From positions 1 through 7,615 of the forward strand of contig JAASSE010000038.1 in the NCBI GenBank assembly GCA_021768055.1: a stretch of 7,615 nt of DNA. Reading direction: 5' to 3'. The DNA is from Gammaproteobacteria bacterium (GTDB lineage: Bacteria > Pseudomonadota > Gammaproteobacteria > SZUA-229). This document shows positions 1 through 7,597 of this stretch, piece by piece. The notes under the pieces were generated by a model, which was not told the DNA's origin, did no database searches, and worked only from the letters and a program-made list of their open reading frames with translations. Both the position numbers and the translations under genes were made by a program. The stretch's first letter is position 1, and each line of letters opens with the position of its first letter.

Positions 1-1009
1 CGGTTCCGCCGTAGTGCTCGATGTCAACACAGGTGAGGTGCTGGCAATCGCGAACCAGCCTTCTTTTAATGTGAATGATCGCAGCCAGTTGCGTCCGGGC
101 ACAACCCGTAACCGTGCAGTCACAGATGTATATGAACCGGGTTCCACGATGAAGCCGTTGACCATAGCGGCCGCACTGGAAAGTGGCCATTGGCGATCGA
201 ATTACAAAGTGGAAACGGGACCGGGGCATCTGCGCGTGATGGGCAACACGATTCGCGATACGCGCAATTACGGTGACCTGGATGTCGGCGGCGTGATCAT
301 GAAATCCAGCAACGTGGGTGTGAGCAAGATTGCGCTGTCGCTCGAAGCCGAGCAGCAGTGGGAAATGTACCGCAGCCTGGGTCTGGGCATGGACACCGGC
401 AGCGGTTTCCCCGGTGAAGCTTCCGGGCGCTTGTCGGTGAATGCCTTGAACAACGATTTCGAACGCGCCACGCTGTCATTCGGTTACGGTGTTTCGGTGA
501 CATCATTACAGCTGGCGCGCGCCTATGGGGCGATTGCATCCGGCGGCGTGCTCAAACCGATCAGTTTTATACACCAGGAGTCAGTGTCTGAAGGCGAGCG
601 TGTGATGTCTACTGAAACGGCGCAGGCGCTGCGCAAGATGATGCAGAAAGTCGTCAGTGATAAAGGCACGGGCAGCCAGGCGCAGGTCGCCAACTACAGT
701 GTCGCGGGCAAAACCGGTACCGTGCACAAGTTTACCGCGGGCGGTTATGCGGAGAACCGGTACCTGTCGATCTTTGCCGGCATGGTGCCGGCGAGTGATC
801 CCGAGCTGGTGATGGTGGTGATGATTGATGAGCCGCGCAACGGCGAGCACTTTGGCGGCGATGTAGCAGCACCGGTGTTCAGTACCGTGATGGCGGGTGC
901 GATGCGTTTGCTCGATGTACCGCCGGACATGGTGGAAAGCAGTCGGCTGGTGATGGATGGCGGTGCACAGCAATCAATGCAGCTGGCGTCGAAAGGGGGT
1001 CGCAGATGA
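1..1009 (+). CDS. ftsI: Peptidoglycan D,D-transpeptidase FtsI (PBP3), C-terminal part, 5' end cut by window
   Basis: This is the septal class B penicillin-binding protein, which cross-links peptidoglycan stem peptides in the periplasm during division and works with FtsW. The reading frame is open from base 2 (G-S-A-V-V-L-D-V-N-T-G-E-V) to the TGA at 1007-1009, so 335 residues are visible. Roughly 250 N-terminal residues (membrane anchor and pedestal domain) lie outside the window, judging from the 588 residues of E. coli PBP3. All three penicillin-binding motifs are present in order: S-T-M-K with the acylated serine at 143-145, S-S-N at 305-313, and K-T-G at 710-718. The protein ends about 100 residues after K-T-G, as is normal for the family. 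The GTG at 14 is an internal valine codon, not a start. The stop overlaps the murE start by 4 nt. Nothing looks broken apart from the window truncation. Confidence 0.97.
   Translation, partial: GSAVVLDVNTGEVLAIANQPSFNVNDRSQLRPGTTRNRAVTDVYEPGSTMKPLTIAAALESGHWRSNYKVETGPGHLRVMGNTIRDTRNYGDLDVGGVIMKSSNVGVSKIALSLEAEQQWEMYRSLGLGMDTGSGFPGEASGRLSVNALNNDFERATLSFGYGVSVTSLQLARAYGAIASGGVLKPISFIHQESVSEGERVMSTETAQALRKMMQKVVSDKGTGSQAQVANYSVAGKTGTVHKFTAGGYAENRYLSIFAGMVPASDPELVMVVMIDEPRNGEHFGGDVAAPVFSTVMAGAMRLLDVPPDMVESSRLVMDGGAQQSMQLASKGGRR
995..1000 (+). promoter_or_regulatory. Shine-Dalgarno sequence for murE (GGGGGT)
   Basis: A run of five G followed by T sits inside the last codons of ftsI, five bases before the ATG at 1006. 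It can pair with the 3' end of 16S rRNA using a G-U wobble in place of the usual GGAGGT. The same hexamer precedes the ftsW/murG junction. It supports 1006 as the start, although the ATG at 1009 is also within reach. Confidence 0.6.
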
Positions 1010-2535
1010 TGCCGGCACTGAAGCAACAGCGAGGTGTGTCGCTACAAACCCTGCTTGAAGGTCTGGTCGATCCCGTGGTGCTATCAGCGGTCGGCGAGAT
1101 CCAGGTTACCGGTATCAGCCAGGACAGTCGCAAGGTTGCCGATAACGACATGTTCATTGCGGTGCGCGGCAGTGGTACCCACGGACTGAACTTCGCTGCC
1201 GATGCGGTCCGCGCCGGTGCCAGCGTGGTATTGTGGGATGAAGCGGATACTGACCTCGATGCCACTGCGGGCAAGATCGTGTACATCGAAGTCGATCAGC
1301 TGCAGCGCCGTGTCGGCGAGATCGCTGCACGCTTTTATAACAGGCCGTCTCAGCATTTGATGATGATGGGCGTCACCGGCACCGATGGCAAGACCTCGGT
1401 GAGCCATTTCCTGGCGCAGTGCATGGATACCGAAGCATCCCCGTGTGGTTTGCTGGGCACACTGGGTAACGGACTGATTCATGACTTGAGGCCGAGTGTG
1501 CTGACAACCGATGATGCCGTGCAGGTGCAGCATAGCCTGGCGCTGCTGGTTGATGAAGGTGCAGCTGCCGCAGTAATGGAAGTATCTTCACACGGGCTTG
1601 ATCAGGGCCGCGTCAACGGCGTGAAGTTTGACACCGCGATTTTTACCAACCTGTCACAGGACCACCTGGATTATCACCAGACAATGGAACAATATTTTGC
1701 AGCGAAGGCCAGACTGTTTGAAGCAGACGGTCTCAGGTTCGCGGTGATCAATCTCGATGATCCATTTGGCAAGGAGCTGGCCAGCAGATACAGGGACCGA
1801 TTGAAGGTCTGGGGTTACAGTCTGAATTCTAATGTAGACGATCTTCAACAGTATGCCGATTTTATTGTTCATGCGAAAAACATAATAACGATGCCGCATG
1901 GATTCGAGTTGAGCGTCGTCACGCCGAAAGGTGATGGTCATACCGTGCTGCCATTACTGGGGAAATTTAACGTTGCCAATGCGCTAGCCGTACTGACGGC
2001 ATTGCTGGTGAACAATATTGAGTTTGATGAAGCGCTGAAACGCTTGCACAGAATCTCTACCGTTCCAGGACGTATGGAGCTGATTGAATTCGCAGACCGG
2101 CCGACCACGATCGTTGATTACGCACATACACCACATGGATTGGCTTCAGCCTGCCAGGCGGCGAAACAGCATTTCAATGGTGAGCTCTGGTGTGTGTTCG
2201 GTTGCGGCGGTGATCGTGACCGTGAAAAACGCCCCTTAATGGCGCAATCCGCCGAACGCCATGCCGATCATGTCATTGTTACCAGCGACAACCCGAGATA
2301 TGAAGATCCGCAACACATCATTAATGAAATAGTGGCCGGCTTTGACAACGCAGCAGCGGTGACATCCATCATCGATCGTCGCGATGCCATCAGCGCGGCG
2401 ATTCAGCAGGCAGCGGCGAATGACGTCATCCTGATTGCAGGCAAAGGCCATGAGTTGTACCAGATCATTGGCAGTAAATATGTTGATTTCGATGATCGCG
2501 TTGTCGTGCGATCCCTGCTAGGAGCGAAAGAATGA
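1006..2535 (+). CDS. murE: UDP-MurNAc-L-Ala-D-Glu:meso-diaminopimelate ligase MurE
   Basis: MurE is the cytoplasmic ATP-dependent ligase that adds the third stem residue to UDP-MurNAc-L-Ala-D-Glu. The 509-residue product is close to the 495 of E. coli. It has the Mur ligase three-domain layout: an N-terminal UDP-substrate domain (about 1-115), a central ATPase with P-loop G-T-D-G-K-T at 125-130, and a C-terminal domain. The segment M-E-V-S-S-H-G-L follows the P-loop region. Lys234 (Y-F-A-A-K) matches the carbamylated lysine of the family. D-N-P-R-Y-E-D-P at 428-435 is the motif that marks meso-DAP rather than lysine specificity. C-V-F-G-C-G-G-D-R-D is nearly identical to the E. coli enzyme. 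The P-loop has Asp where E. coli MurE has Asn. Bases 1801-1920 are low in GC. The start overlaps the ftsI stop (ATGA) and a second ATG follows at 1009. Confidence 0.97.
   Translation: MMPALKQQRGVSLQTLLEGLVDPVVLSAVGEIQVTGISQDSRKVADNDMFIAVRGSGTHGLNFAADAVRAGASVVLWDEADTDLDATAGKIVYIEVDQLQRRVGEIAARFYNRPSQHLMMMGVTGTDGKTSVSHFLAQCMDTEASPCGLLGTLGNGLIHDLRPSVLTTDDAVQVQHSLALLVDEGAAAAVMEVSSHGLDQGRVNGVKFDTAIFTNLSQDHLDYHQTMEQYFAAKARLFEADGLRFAVINLDDPFGKELASRYRDRLKVWGYSLNSNVDDLQQYADFIVHAKNIITMPHGFELSVVTPKGDGHTVLPLLGKFNVANALAVLTALLVNNIEFDEALKRLHRISTVPGRMELIEFADRPTTIVDYAHTPHGLASACQAAKQHFNGELWCVFGCGGDRDREKRPLMAQSAERHADHVIVTSDNPRYEDPQHIINEIVAGFDNAAAVTSIIDRRDAISAAIQQAAANDVILIAGKGHELYQIIGSKYVDFDDRVVVRSLLGAKE
2520..2524 (+). 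promoter_or_regulatory. Shine-Dalgarno sequence for murF (AGGAG)
   Basis: A consensus AGGAG lies within the last codons of murE, seven bases upstream of the ATG at 2532. The spacing favours 2532, with 2535 as a near alternative. A third in-frame ATG at 2541 is less well placed. Confidence 0.65.
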
Positions 2536-3911
2536 TGTTGATGTCACAGGCGGCCACTGCTCTGAAAGGCAAACTGATTGGCGCAGACACATTATTCAGT
2601 GCGGTATCCAAGGATACGCGCGATCTTGCCGAGGGTGACCTGTACGTTGCGATTAAGGGTGAACGCTTCGACGGCCATGCTTTCGTCGAGCAGGCGAGTA
2701 ATGCAGGCGCTGCAGGCGCACTGGTCAGCGAACAACAAGCTTCCGCGTTGCCGCAGATCCGGGTCGATGACACCTTGCGTGCTCTGGGTGAGCTCGCTGC
2801 CTACTGGCGGCGGCAATACAACGGCAAGCTGATCGGCATTACCGGCAGCAACGGCAAAACCACGGTGAAAGAAATGACGCGCAGCATTTGTGTGCAGGCG
2901 GCCGGTGCCGAGCACGTGCTGTCCACCATCGGTAATCTCAATAATGACATCGGCATGCCAATGACTCTGCTGCGTCTGCGCAAGCAGCATCTGTTTGCAG
3001 TGATTGAAATGGGTGCCAACCATCAAGGTGAGATCGATTACCTGACGCATATTGCGCGGCCGCATGTAGCGGTGATCAATAACTCAGGTCCCGCCCATCT
3101 GGAAGGCTTCGGTTCCATCGAAGGCGTTGCCCGGGCTAAGGCTGAAATCTATTCCGGCCTGGTGGATGAGGGCGTCGCGGTGATCAATGCGGATGATGAT
3201 TATGCGGATTACTGGACTGAATTGTGCAGCCGGCTCGATGGTAATAAACGCATCATGAAATTTTCAATGCAGGACACATCCGTTGATGTGTTTGCGCGAG
3301 TGCTTGAGCGTAATGATGGCAGTGATATCGAGCTGATCACACCCGCAGGCAAAGGGCGCGTGCATATCGCTGTTCCCGGTGATCATAATATTATGAATGC
3401 GCTGGCGGCAGCGACGGTCACCTGTGCTCTCGACATCAAGCTTGAACACATCATTGCAGGCTTGAATGCATTTAGCGGTGTTGGCGGACGACTGGCAATT
3501 GCCAAATCAGCCAACGGCGCTCACATTATTAATGACACCTATAACGCCAATCCGATTTCACTGAAGGCGGCGATGCAGGTTCTGGCCAATCATGATGCCG
3601 ACAGCTGGCTAGTGCTGGGTGACATGGCAGAGCTAGGCGAGGAAACAGAAATGCTGCACCGCGAGGCAGGTAAACAGGCACGTGCACTGGGCATAAAACA
3701 TTTACTCGCGACCGGTGATGCTAGCCGTTTTGCTGTTGAGGCGTTCGGTGAAGGCGCGGCATTTTATGCGGACCGTGAGCAGTTAATTGATGCGCTCGAA
3801 CAGGGTATCAACGCTGATTCCGTGGTGCTGGTCAAAGGTTCGCGCAGTATGGCGATGGAAACAGTGGTCGATGCGCTTTCAGGTGAAACGAAATCCGGGG
3901 GCCTGCACTGA
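2532..3911 (+). CDS. murF: UDP-MurNAc-tripeptide:D-alanyl-D-alanine ligase MurF
   Basis: MurF is the cytoplasmic ligase that joins the D-Ala-D-Ala dipeptide to UDP-MurNAc-tripeptide using ATP, giving the pentapeptide precursor that MraY uses. At 459 residues it is close to the 452 of E. coli. The P-loop G-S-N-G-K-T is at residues 105-110. It is followed by [17 protein letters not shown] and the stretch H-L-E-G-F-G-S, all typical of MurF rather than MurE or MurD. Lys203 (A-R-A-K-A-E-I) sits where Mur ligases have the carbamylated lysine. N-D-T-Y-N-A-N-P at 334-341 opens the C-terminal domain, followed by L-G-D-M-A-E-L-G. The start overlaps the murE stop by 4 nt and is preceded by AGGAG. The stop shares one base with the mraY start. 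No disruption is seen. Confidence 0.97.
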   Translation: MMLMSQAATALKGKLIGADTLFSAVSKDTRDLAEGDLYVAIKGERFDGHAFVEQASNAGAAGALVSEQQASALPQIRVDDTLRALGELAAYWRRQYNGKLIGITGSNGKTTVKEMTRSICVQAAGAEHVLSTIGNLNNDIGMPMTLLRLRKQHLFAVIEMGANHQGEIDYLTHIARPHVAVINNSGPAHLEGFGSIEGVARAKAEIYSGLVDEGVAVINADDDYADYWTELCSRLDGNKRIMKFSMQDTSVDVFARVLERNDGSDIELITPAGKGRVHIAVPGDHNIMNALAAATVTCALDIKLEHIIAGLNAFSGVGGRLAIAKSANGAHIINDTYNANPISLKAAMQVLANHDADSWLVLGDMAELGEETEMLHREAGKQARALGIKHLLATGDASRFAVEAFGEGAAFYADREQLIDALEQGINADSVVLVKGSRSMAMETVVDALSGETKSGGLH

Positions 3912-4993
3912 TGCTGTTGTCATTGACCGAATTCCTCGAACAGTTTCACAGCGGCTTTAACGTCTTCCAATACCTGACGCTGCGCGCAATACTCGGCACC
4001 ATTACCGCACTGGTGATATCACTGATTATTGGACCGTCGATGATACGCAAACTCACCAGCTACAAGATAGGTCAGCAGGTCAGGGACGATGGCCCGCAGA
4101 CACATTTGACCAAGGCCGGTACACCGACCATGGGCGGTTCACTGATTTTGATTTCAATCGCGATAAGTACCTTGTTGTGGAGTGACCTTGGTAACCAGCA
4201 CATGTGGATCGTGCTTATCGTGACCCTGTTATTTGGTTTGATTGGCGGAATAGATGACTACAAGAAACTGCTGTACGGCAATTCAAAAGGCCTTTCGGCA
4301 AAAGCCAAGTATTTCTGGCAGACCGTGTTTGGCCTGGGTGCTGCCATCATAATTTATCGGTTGGCCGAGACGCCAATCGAAACAGCACTGATCATGCCGT
4401 TTCTGAAAGATGTTGCCATTGAAATGGGTGTGTTCTTCGTTGTCTTTACCTACTTTGTGATCGTTGGTTCCAGCAATGCTGTCAACCTGACTGACGGACT
4501 GGATGGGCTGGCGATCATGCCCACGGTTATGGTCGGCGGTGCGCTGGGTGTATTCGCCTATGCCGCCGGCCATTCGACATTCTCAAACTATCTCGGCATT
4601 CCGTATGTTGCCGGCGTTGGTGAACTCACCATTTTCTGCGGCTCACTGGTTGGCGCGGGCCTTGGTTTTCTCTGGTGGAACACTTACCCGGCGCAGGTAT
4701 TCATGGGTGACGTCGGTGCCCTGGCACTGGGTGCGGCACTGGGCGTGGTCGCAGTACTGGTGCGCCAGGAGATCGTGTTGCTGATCATGGGTGGCGTGTT
4801 CGTGATGGAAACCGTGTCAGTTATTTTGCAGGTCAGTTCATACAAGCTGACCGGCCGGCGTATCTTCCGCATGGCGCCGTTGCACCATCATTTTGAATTA
4901 AAGGGCTGGCCGGAACCCAGGGTGATTGTCCGCTTCTGGATCATTACCGTGGTGCTGGTGTTGATCGGTCTGGCTTCATTGAAGATACGTTAA
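3911..4993 (+). CDS. mraY: Phospho-MurNAc-pentapeptide transferase MraY (lipid I synthase)
   Basis: MraY is the integral inner-membrane enzyme that transfers phospho-MurNAc-pentapeptide from UDP to undecaprenyl phosphate, giving lipid I. The product is 360 residues, the same length as E. coli MraY, with about ten hydrophobic segments. Visible family motifs are K-A-G-T-P-T-M-G-G near residue 70, the Asp pair of D-D-Y-K-K at 115-116, N-L-T-D-G-L-D-G at 192-199, M-G-D-V-G with Asp267, and the histidine triad H-H-H at 325-327 in [13 protein letters not shown]115, D116 and D267 fall at the same numbers as the functional aspartates of E. coli. The ATG at 3911 shares its A with the murF TGA. A run of five G at 3897-3901 is a possible but rather distant ribosome-binding site, so translation probably depends partly on coupling to murF. 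Confidence 0.98.
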   Translation: MLLSLTEFLEQFHSGFNVFQYLTLRAILGTITALVISLIIGPSMIRKLTSYKIGQQVRDDGPQTHLTKAGTPTMGGSLILISIAISTLLWSDLGNQHMWIVLIVTLLFGLIGGIDDYKKLLYGNSKGLSAKAKYFWQTVFGLGAAIIIYRLAETPIETALIMPFLKDVAIEMGVFFVVFTYFVIVGSSNAVNLTDGLDGLAIMPTVMVGGALGVFAYAAGHSTFSNYLGIPYVAGVGELTIFCGSLVGAGLGFLWWNTYPAQVFMGDVGALALGAALGVVAVLVRQEIVLLIMGGVFVMETVSVILQVSSYKLTGRRIFRMAPLHHHFELKGWPEPRVIVRFWIITVVLVLIGLASLKIR

Positions 4994-5030
4994 CAGGATT
5001 ATGTTTCAGACAGGTAACAGGAAACAGGCT
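4994..5030 (+). promoter_or_regulatory. mraY-murD intergenic gap with heptad-spaced ACAGG repeats and the murD ribosome-binding site
   Basis: This is the only non-coding stretch in the window. ACAGG occurs at 4993-4997 and then three times exactly seven bases apart, at 5010, 5017 and 5024. The middle copy reads on as AGGA (5019-5022), eight bases before the ATG at 5031, which is good Shine-Dalgarno spacing. The AGGA at 4995-4998 is only two bases from the upstream ATG at 5001, too close to work well. This is the main reason for choosing 5031 as the murD start. No promoter boxes or terminator hairpin are evident. Confidence 0.55.
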
Positions 5031-6374
5031 ATGACAACACAGAAAAGTGATGCACGTGCATATACCCTGGTTGTTGGTCTGGGCAAGACCGGCCTGTCCG
5101 TGGTGCGCTATTTACATGAACTCGGCGAACCCATGATCGTTGTTGACAGCCGCGACATACCACCTGCATTGAGTGAATTCAGGTCTTCATTCGATGATGT
5201 GCCGTTACATACCGGACAATTCGATCCGCAGTTGTTTATCAATGCGCAACGCATCGTGGTCAGCCCGGGCGTACCCCTGTCCGACCCGGCGCTGCAGCAG
5301 GCGCGTAACAATGGTGTCGAAATCAGCGGTGATATCGATCTGTTTGCACACGAAGTTACTGCACCCGTGGTGGCCGTTACCGGCTCCAACGGCAAGAGCA
5401 CGGTTACCACACTGCTCACCTGCATGGCAGAGCAGGCCGGCAAGCAGGTCGTCGCGGGTGGCAATATCGGCCTGCCCGCACTGGACCTGTTGCAACAGCC
5501 GAAGGAATTGTATGTGCTGGAATTGTCCAGCTTTCAGCTGGAGACGTTGCACCGCTTGCCTATGGCTGCAGCGGTAGTGCTCAATGTCATTGAAGATCAT
5601 ATGGACCGTTACCCCGACGTGAATGCCTATGCGTTGAGCAAGCAGGCCATTTACGAGCATGCCGCACATGCGGTGATCAATCGTGACGATGTACTGGTCA
5701 GCAAGATGCAGACAAACGGCGACAGGGTATCGGGCTTTACACTAGGCGTACCGCAAAGCGGTGACTTTGGTGTGTGCGAGCAGGACGGTCAACAGTACAT
5801 CTGCCTCGGTGACGAGTTGTTATTAAAGACTGCTGAACTCAAGATTCGCGGTCGGCACAATATTGCCAATGCGCTGGCTGCACTGGCGCTGGGTCACAGC
5901 ATACAACTGCCGATGGATGCCATGCTGGCCGCATTGAAAAACTTCAGCGGCCTGCCGCACCGCACCCAATGGGTGGCCGAGATCAACGGCATCAACTGGT
6001 TCAATGATTCCAAGGGCACCAATGTGGGCGCGACTCTGGCCGCGATCGACGGCCTGCCGGGCCAGCACGTATTGATCGCCGGCGGCCAGGGCAAGGGCGC
6101 CGATTTTTCACCGCTGAAAGCGATTTCCGAACAACGCCTGCGTGCTGCGGTGCTGATCGGTGAAGATGCCAACAGCATTGCACAGGCCTTGCCCAACAGT
6201 GTGCCGGTCAAGTATGCCAATTCCATGCAGCAGGCTGTCGAGCTTGCCGCTGAACTGGCCGAGCCCGGCGACAATGTATTACTGTCACCGGCCTGCGCCA
6301 GCTTCGACATGTTCCAGGATTTTGAACAGCGTGGCGATGCGTTCATTGCAGCGGTCAGGGAGATGCAGTCATGA
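5031..6374 (+). CDS. murD: UDP-MurNAc-L-alanine:D-glutamate ligase MurD
   Basis: MurD is the cytoplasmic ATP-dependent ligase that adds D-glutamate to UDP-MurNAc-L-Ala, the step before MurE. From the chosen start it has 447 residues (E. coli 438). It begins with a Rossmann-like N-terminal domain (V-V-G-L-G-K-T-G-L-S). The P-loop G-S-N-G-K-S-T is at 118-124, G-G-N-I-G-L-P at 143-149 and E-L-S-S-F-Q-L-E shortly after. Lys204 is in the position of the carbamylated lysine. N-D-S-K-G-T-N at 325-331 and S-P-A-C-A-S-F-D at 419-426 form the C-terminal nucleotide and D-Glu-binding parts. An in-frame ATG at 5001 would add ten residues (M-F-Q-T-G-N-R-K-Q-A), but it has poor ribosome-binding spacing and family N-termini start close to the Rossmann strand. 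The stop overlaps ftsW by 4 nt. The gene looks intact. Confidence 0.96.
   Translation: MTTQKSDARAYTLVVGLGKTGLSVVRYLHELGEPMIVVDSRDIPPALSEFRSSFDDVPLHTGQFDPQLFINAQRIVVSPGVPLSDPALQQARNNGVEISGDIDLFAHEVTAPVVAVTGSNGKSTVTTLLTCMAEQAGKQVVAGGNIGLPALDLLQQPKELYVLELSSFQLETLHRLPMAAAVVLNVIEDHMDRYPDVNAYALSKQAIYEHAAHAVINRDDVLVSKMQTNGDRVSGFTLGVPQSGDFGVCEQDGQQYICLGDELLLKTAELKIRGRHNIANALAALALGHSIQLPMDAMLAALKNFSGLPHRTQWVAEINGINWFNDSKGTNVGATLAAIDGLPGQHVLIAGGQGKGADFSPLKAISEQRLRAAVLIGEDANSIAQALPNSVPVKYANSMQQAVELAAELAEPGDNVLLSPACASFDMFQDFEQRGDAFIAAVREMQS
6357..6362 (+). promoter_or_regulatory. Shine-Dalgarno sequence for ftsW (AGGGAG)
   Basis: A purine-rich AGGGAG lies in the last codons of murD, eight bases before the ATG at 6371, and supports that start together with the ATGA overlap. 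Confidence 0.55.
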
Positions 6375-7597
6375 GCATCACCGTACCGGTCAAGCGCGTG
6401 GTACCAACGCTGAAGCGCAGTGCCGATTCCAGGCTGGACAAACTGGACTGGACCTTGGTGGTGGTGAGTGTGGCCCTGCTTGCGATCGGCCTGGTGATGG
6501 TGACGTCTGCATCGATCAGCGTAGCGGACCGCAACCTGTCAGCACCGTTTTATTACATGCAGCGCCAGGCTGTTTTCATCCTGCTGGGTATTTTCGCTGC
6601 CTGGCTGGTATACCAGATGCGCCTGGTGCAATGGGAAAAATCCGGCATGGCCCTGCTGGGATTCTCTCTGTTCCTGCTGGTACTGGTGTTGGTTCCCGGC
6701 GTGGGCAAGGAAGTCAACGGCAGTACGCGCTGGATACCGCTGGGTTTCTTTAATCTGCAGGTCTCCGAAGCAGTGAAACTGTTTCTGATCATTTACGTCG
6801 CCGGTTACCTGGTGCGTCATGGTGAATCGGTACGCACATCGATCGCCGGTTTTATCAAGCCCATGTTGATGGTCGGGCTGGCTGCACTGCTGCTGTTGCT
6901 GGAACCGGACTTCGGTGCCACCGTGGTCATCATTGGCACCGTGCTCGGCATGATGTACCTCGGTGGTGTGCGTTTTACCCAGTTCGCTGCGTTCCTTACT
7001 TTGTTTGGAGCGGCCGCATTCCTGCTCGTGGTGTCGTCACCTTACCGTCTGGAGAGGCTGACCTCGTTCATGAACCCGTGGGCAGATCCTTTCGACAGCG
7101 GCTTTCAGCTGACCCAGTCGCTGATCGCGATCGGCACCGGCGGCTGGTTCGGCACCGGGCTCGGTGGCAGTGTACAGAAACTGTTTTACCTGCCCGAGTC
7201 GCATACCGACTTTCTGTTTGCGGTGCTGTCCGAAGAGCTGGGTTTCGTCGGTGTGTGCACGGTGATCGCGCTGTACACCGTGTTGTTTTACCGCGCCACG
7301 CGCATTGCGCTGCAGGCAGAAAAAAGTGGCAACCGGTTTGCGGCCTACCTCGCTTACGGTATCGGTATCTGGCTGGGGCTGCAGGCGGTGATCAACATGG
7401 GCGTCAACATGGGCATGCTGCCGACCAAGGGTTTGACATTGCCGTTGATGAGTTACGGCGGCAGCAGCCTGATCATCTGCTGCATGTCGATCGGTCTGCT
7501 GCTGCGCATACATTATGAATGCAGTTTTTATTCGCGCCAGGCGGTGAGTCGCTATGAACGCAGGCCGGTATCCAGAGGCAAGGGGGTGTACGCATGA
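6371..7597 (+). CDS. ftsW: Septal SEDS peptidoglycan glycosyltransferase FtsW
   Basis: FtsW is the polytopic inner-membrane SEDS protein that polymerises lipid II into glycan strands at the septum, paired with FtsI. It has 408 residues (E. coli 414). A basic cytoplasmic N-terminus (1-26) is followed by about ten hydrophobic segments: roughly 28-48, 67-83, 92-110, 134-149, 163-177, 183-199, 205-222, 286-307, 325-346 and 355-380. A basic cytoplasmic tail completes it. Family motifs are G-S-T-R-W-I-P-L-G with E133, E-P-D-F-G with D180, N-P-W-A-D-P-F at 235-241, and Y-L-P-E-S-H-T-D-F plus P-L-M-S-Y-G-G-S-S. D239 lies in the large periplasmic loop at the place of the catalytic aspartate of SEDS enzymes. 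The W-A-D-P-F-D-S-G-F-Q and S-V-Q-K-L segments favour FtsW over RodA, as does the location among mur genes. The usual Q-P-(S/A)-E reads Q-V-S-E here. Confidence 0.97.
   Translation: MSITVPVKRVVPTLKRSADSRLDKLDWTLVVVSVALLAIGLVMVTSASISVADRNLSAPFYYMQRQAVFILLGIFAAWLVYQMRLVQWEKSGMALLGFSLFLLVLVLVPGVGKEVNGSTRWIPLGFFNLQVSEAVKLFLIIYVAGYLVRHGESVRTSIAGFIKPMLMVGLAALLLLLEPDFGATVVIIGTVLGMMYLGGVRFTQFAAFLTLFGAAAFLLVVSSPYRLERLTSFMNPWADPFDSGFQLTQSLIAIGTGGWFGTGLGGSVQKLFYLPESHTDFLFAVLSEELGFVGVCTVIALYTVLFYRATRIALQAEKSGNRFAAYLAYGIGIWLGLQAVINMGVNMGMLPTKGLTLPLMSYGGSSLIICCMSIGLLLRIHYECSFYSRQAVSRYERRPVSRGKGVYA
7582..7587 (+). promoter_or_regulatory. Shine-Dalgarno sequence for the gene after ftsW (GGGGGT)
   Basis: The hexamer GGGGGT lies six bases before the ATG at 7594 and matches the one before murE. 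It supports a real gene start at the ftsW stop even though only seven codons of that gene are visible. Confidence 0.55.

Noticed and set aside
581..973. Minus-strand open frame with a histidine run, opposite ftsI
   Set aside because: It lies fully antisense to the well-conserved transpeptidase domain. The histidines are the complement of the GTG/ATG-rich codons encoding V-M-V-V-M-I-D. It has no recognisable domain or ribosome-binding support.
2592..3065. 157-codon minus-strand open frame opposite murF
   Set aside because: It is antisense to the conserved P-loop half of MurF, and the sequence resembles no family I recognise. Similar antisense frames occur opposite every gene here, as expected from the codon bias.
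5001..5030. N-terminal extension of MurD from the ATG at 5001
   Set aside because: The AGGA before it is only two bases from the ATG, while the ATG at 5031 has AGGA at eight bases. The ten extra residues come from the ACAGG repeat and add nothing expected in MurD.
1375..5402. Similar sequences around the P-loops of murE, murF and murD taken as a possible DNA repeat
   Set aside because: The similarity is short, limited to the GxxGK(T/S) coding segments, and explained by these three ligases being paralogues. It is not a repeat element.
6160..6753. 197-codon plus-strand frame spanning the murD/ftsW junction
   Set aside because: It overlaps the conserved C-terminus of MurD and the first membrane segments of FtsW in another frame. 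Its low-complexity Ser/Pro/Arg/Gly composition is typical of a frame shadow.
7037..7513. 158-codon minus-strand open frame opposite ftsW
   Set aside because: It is rich in Gln, His, Arg and Ala, as expected of antisense translation of a Leu/Val/Ala membrane protein. No start signal or domain was seen.
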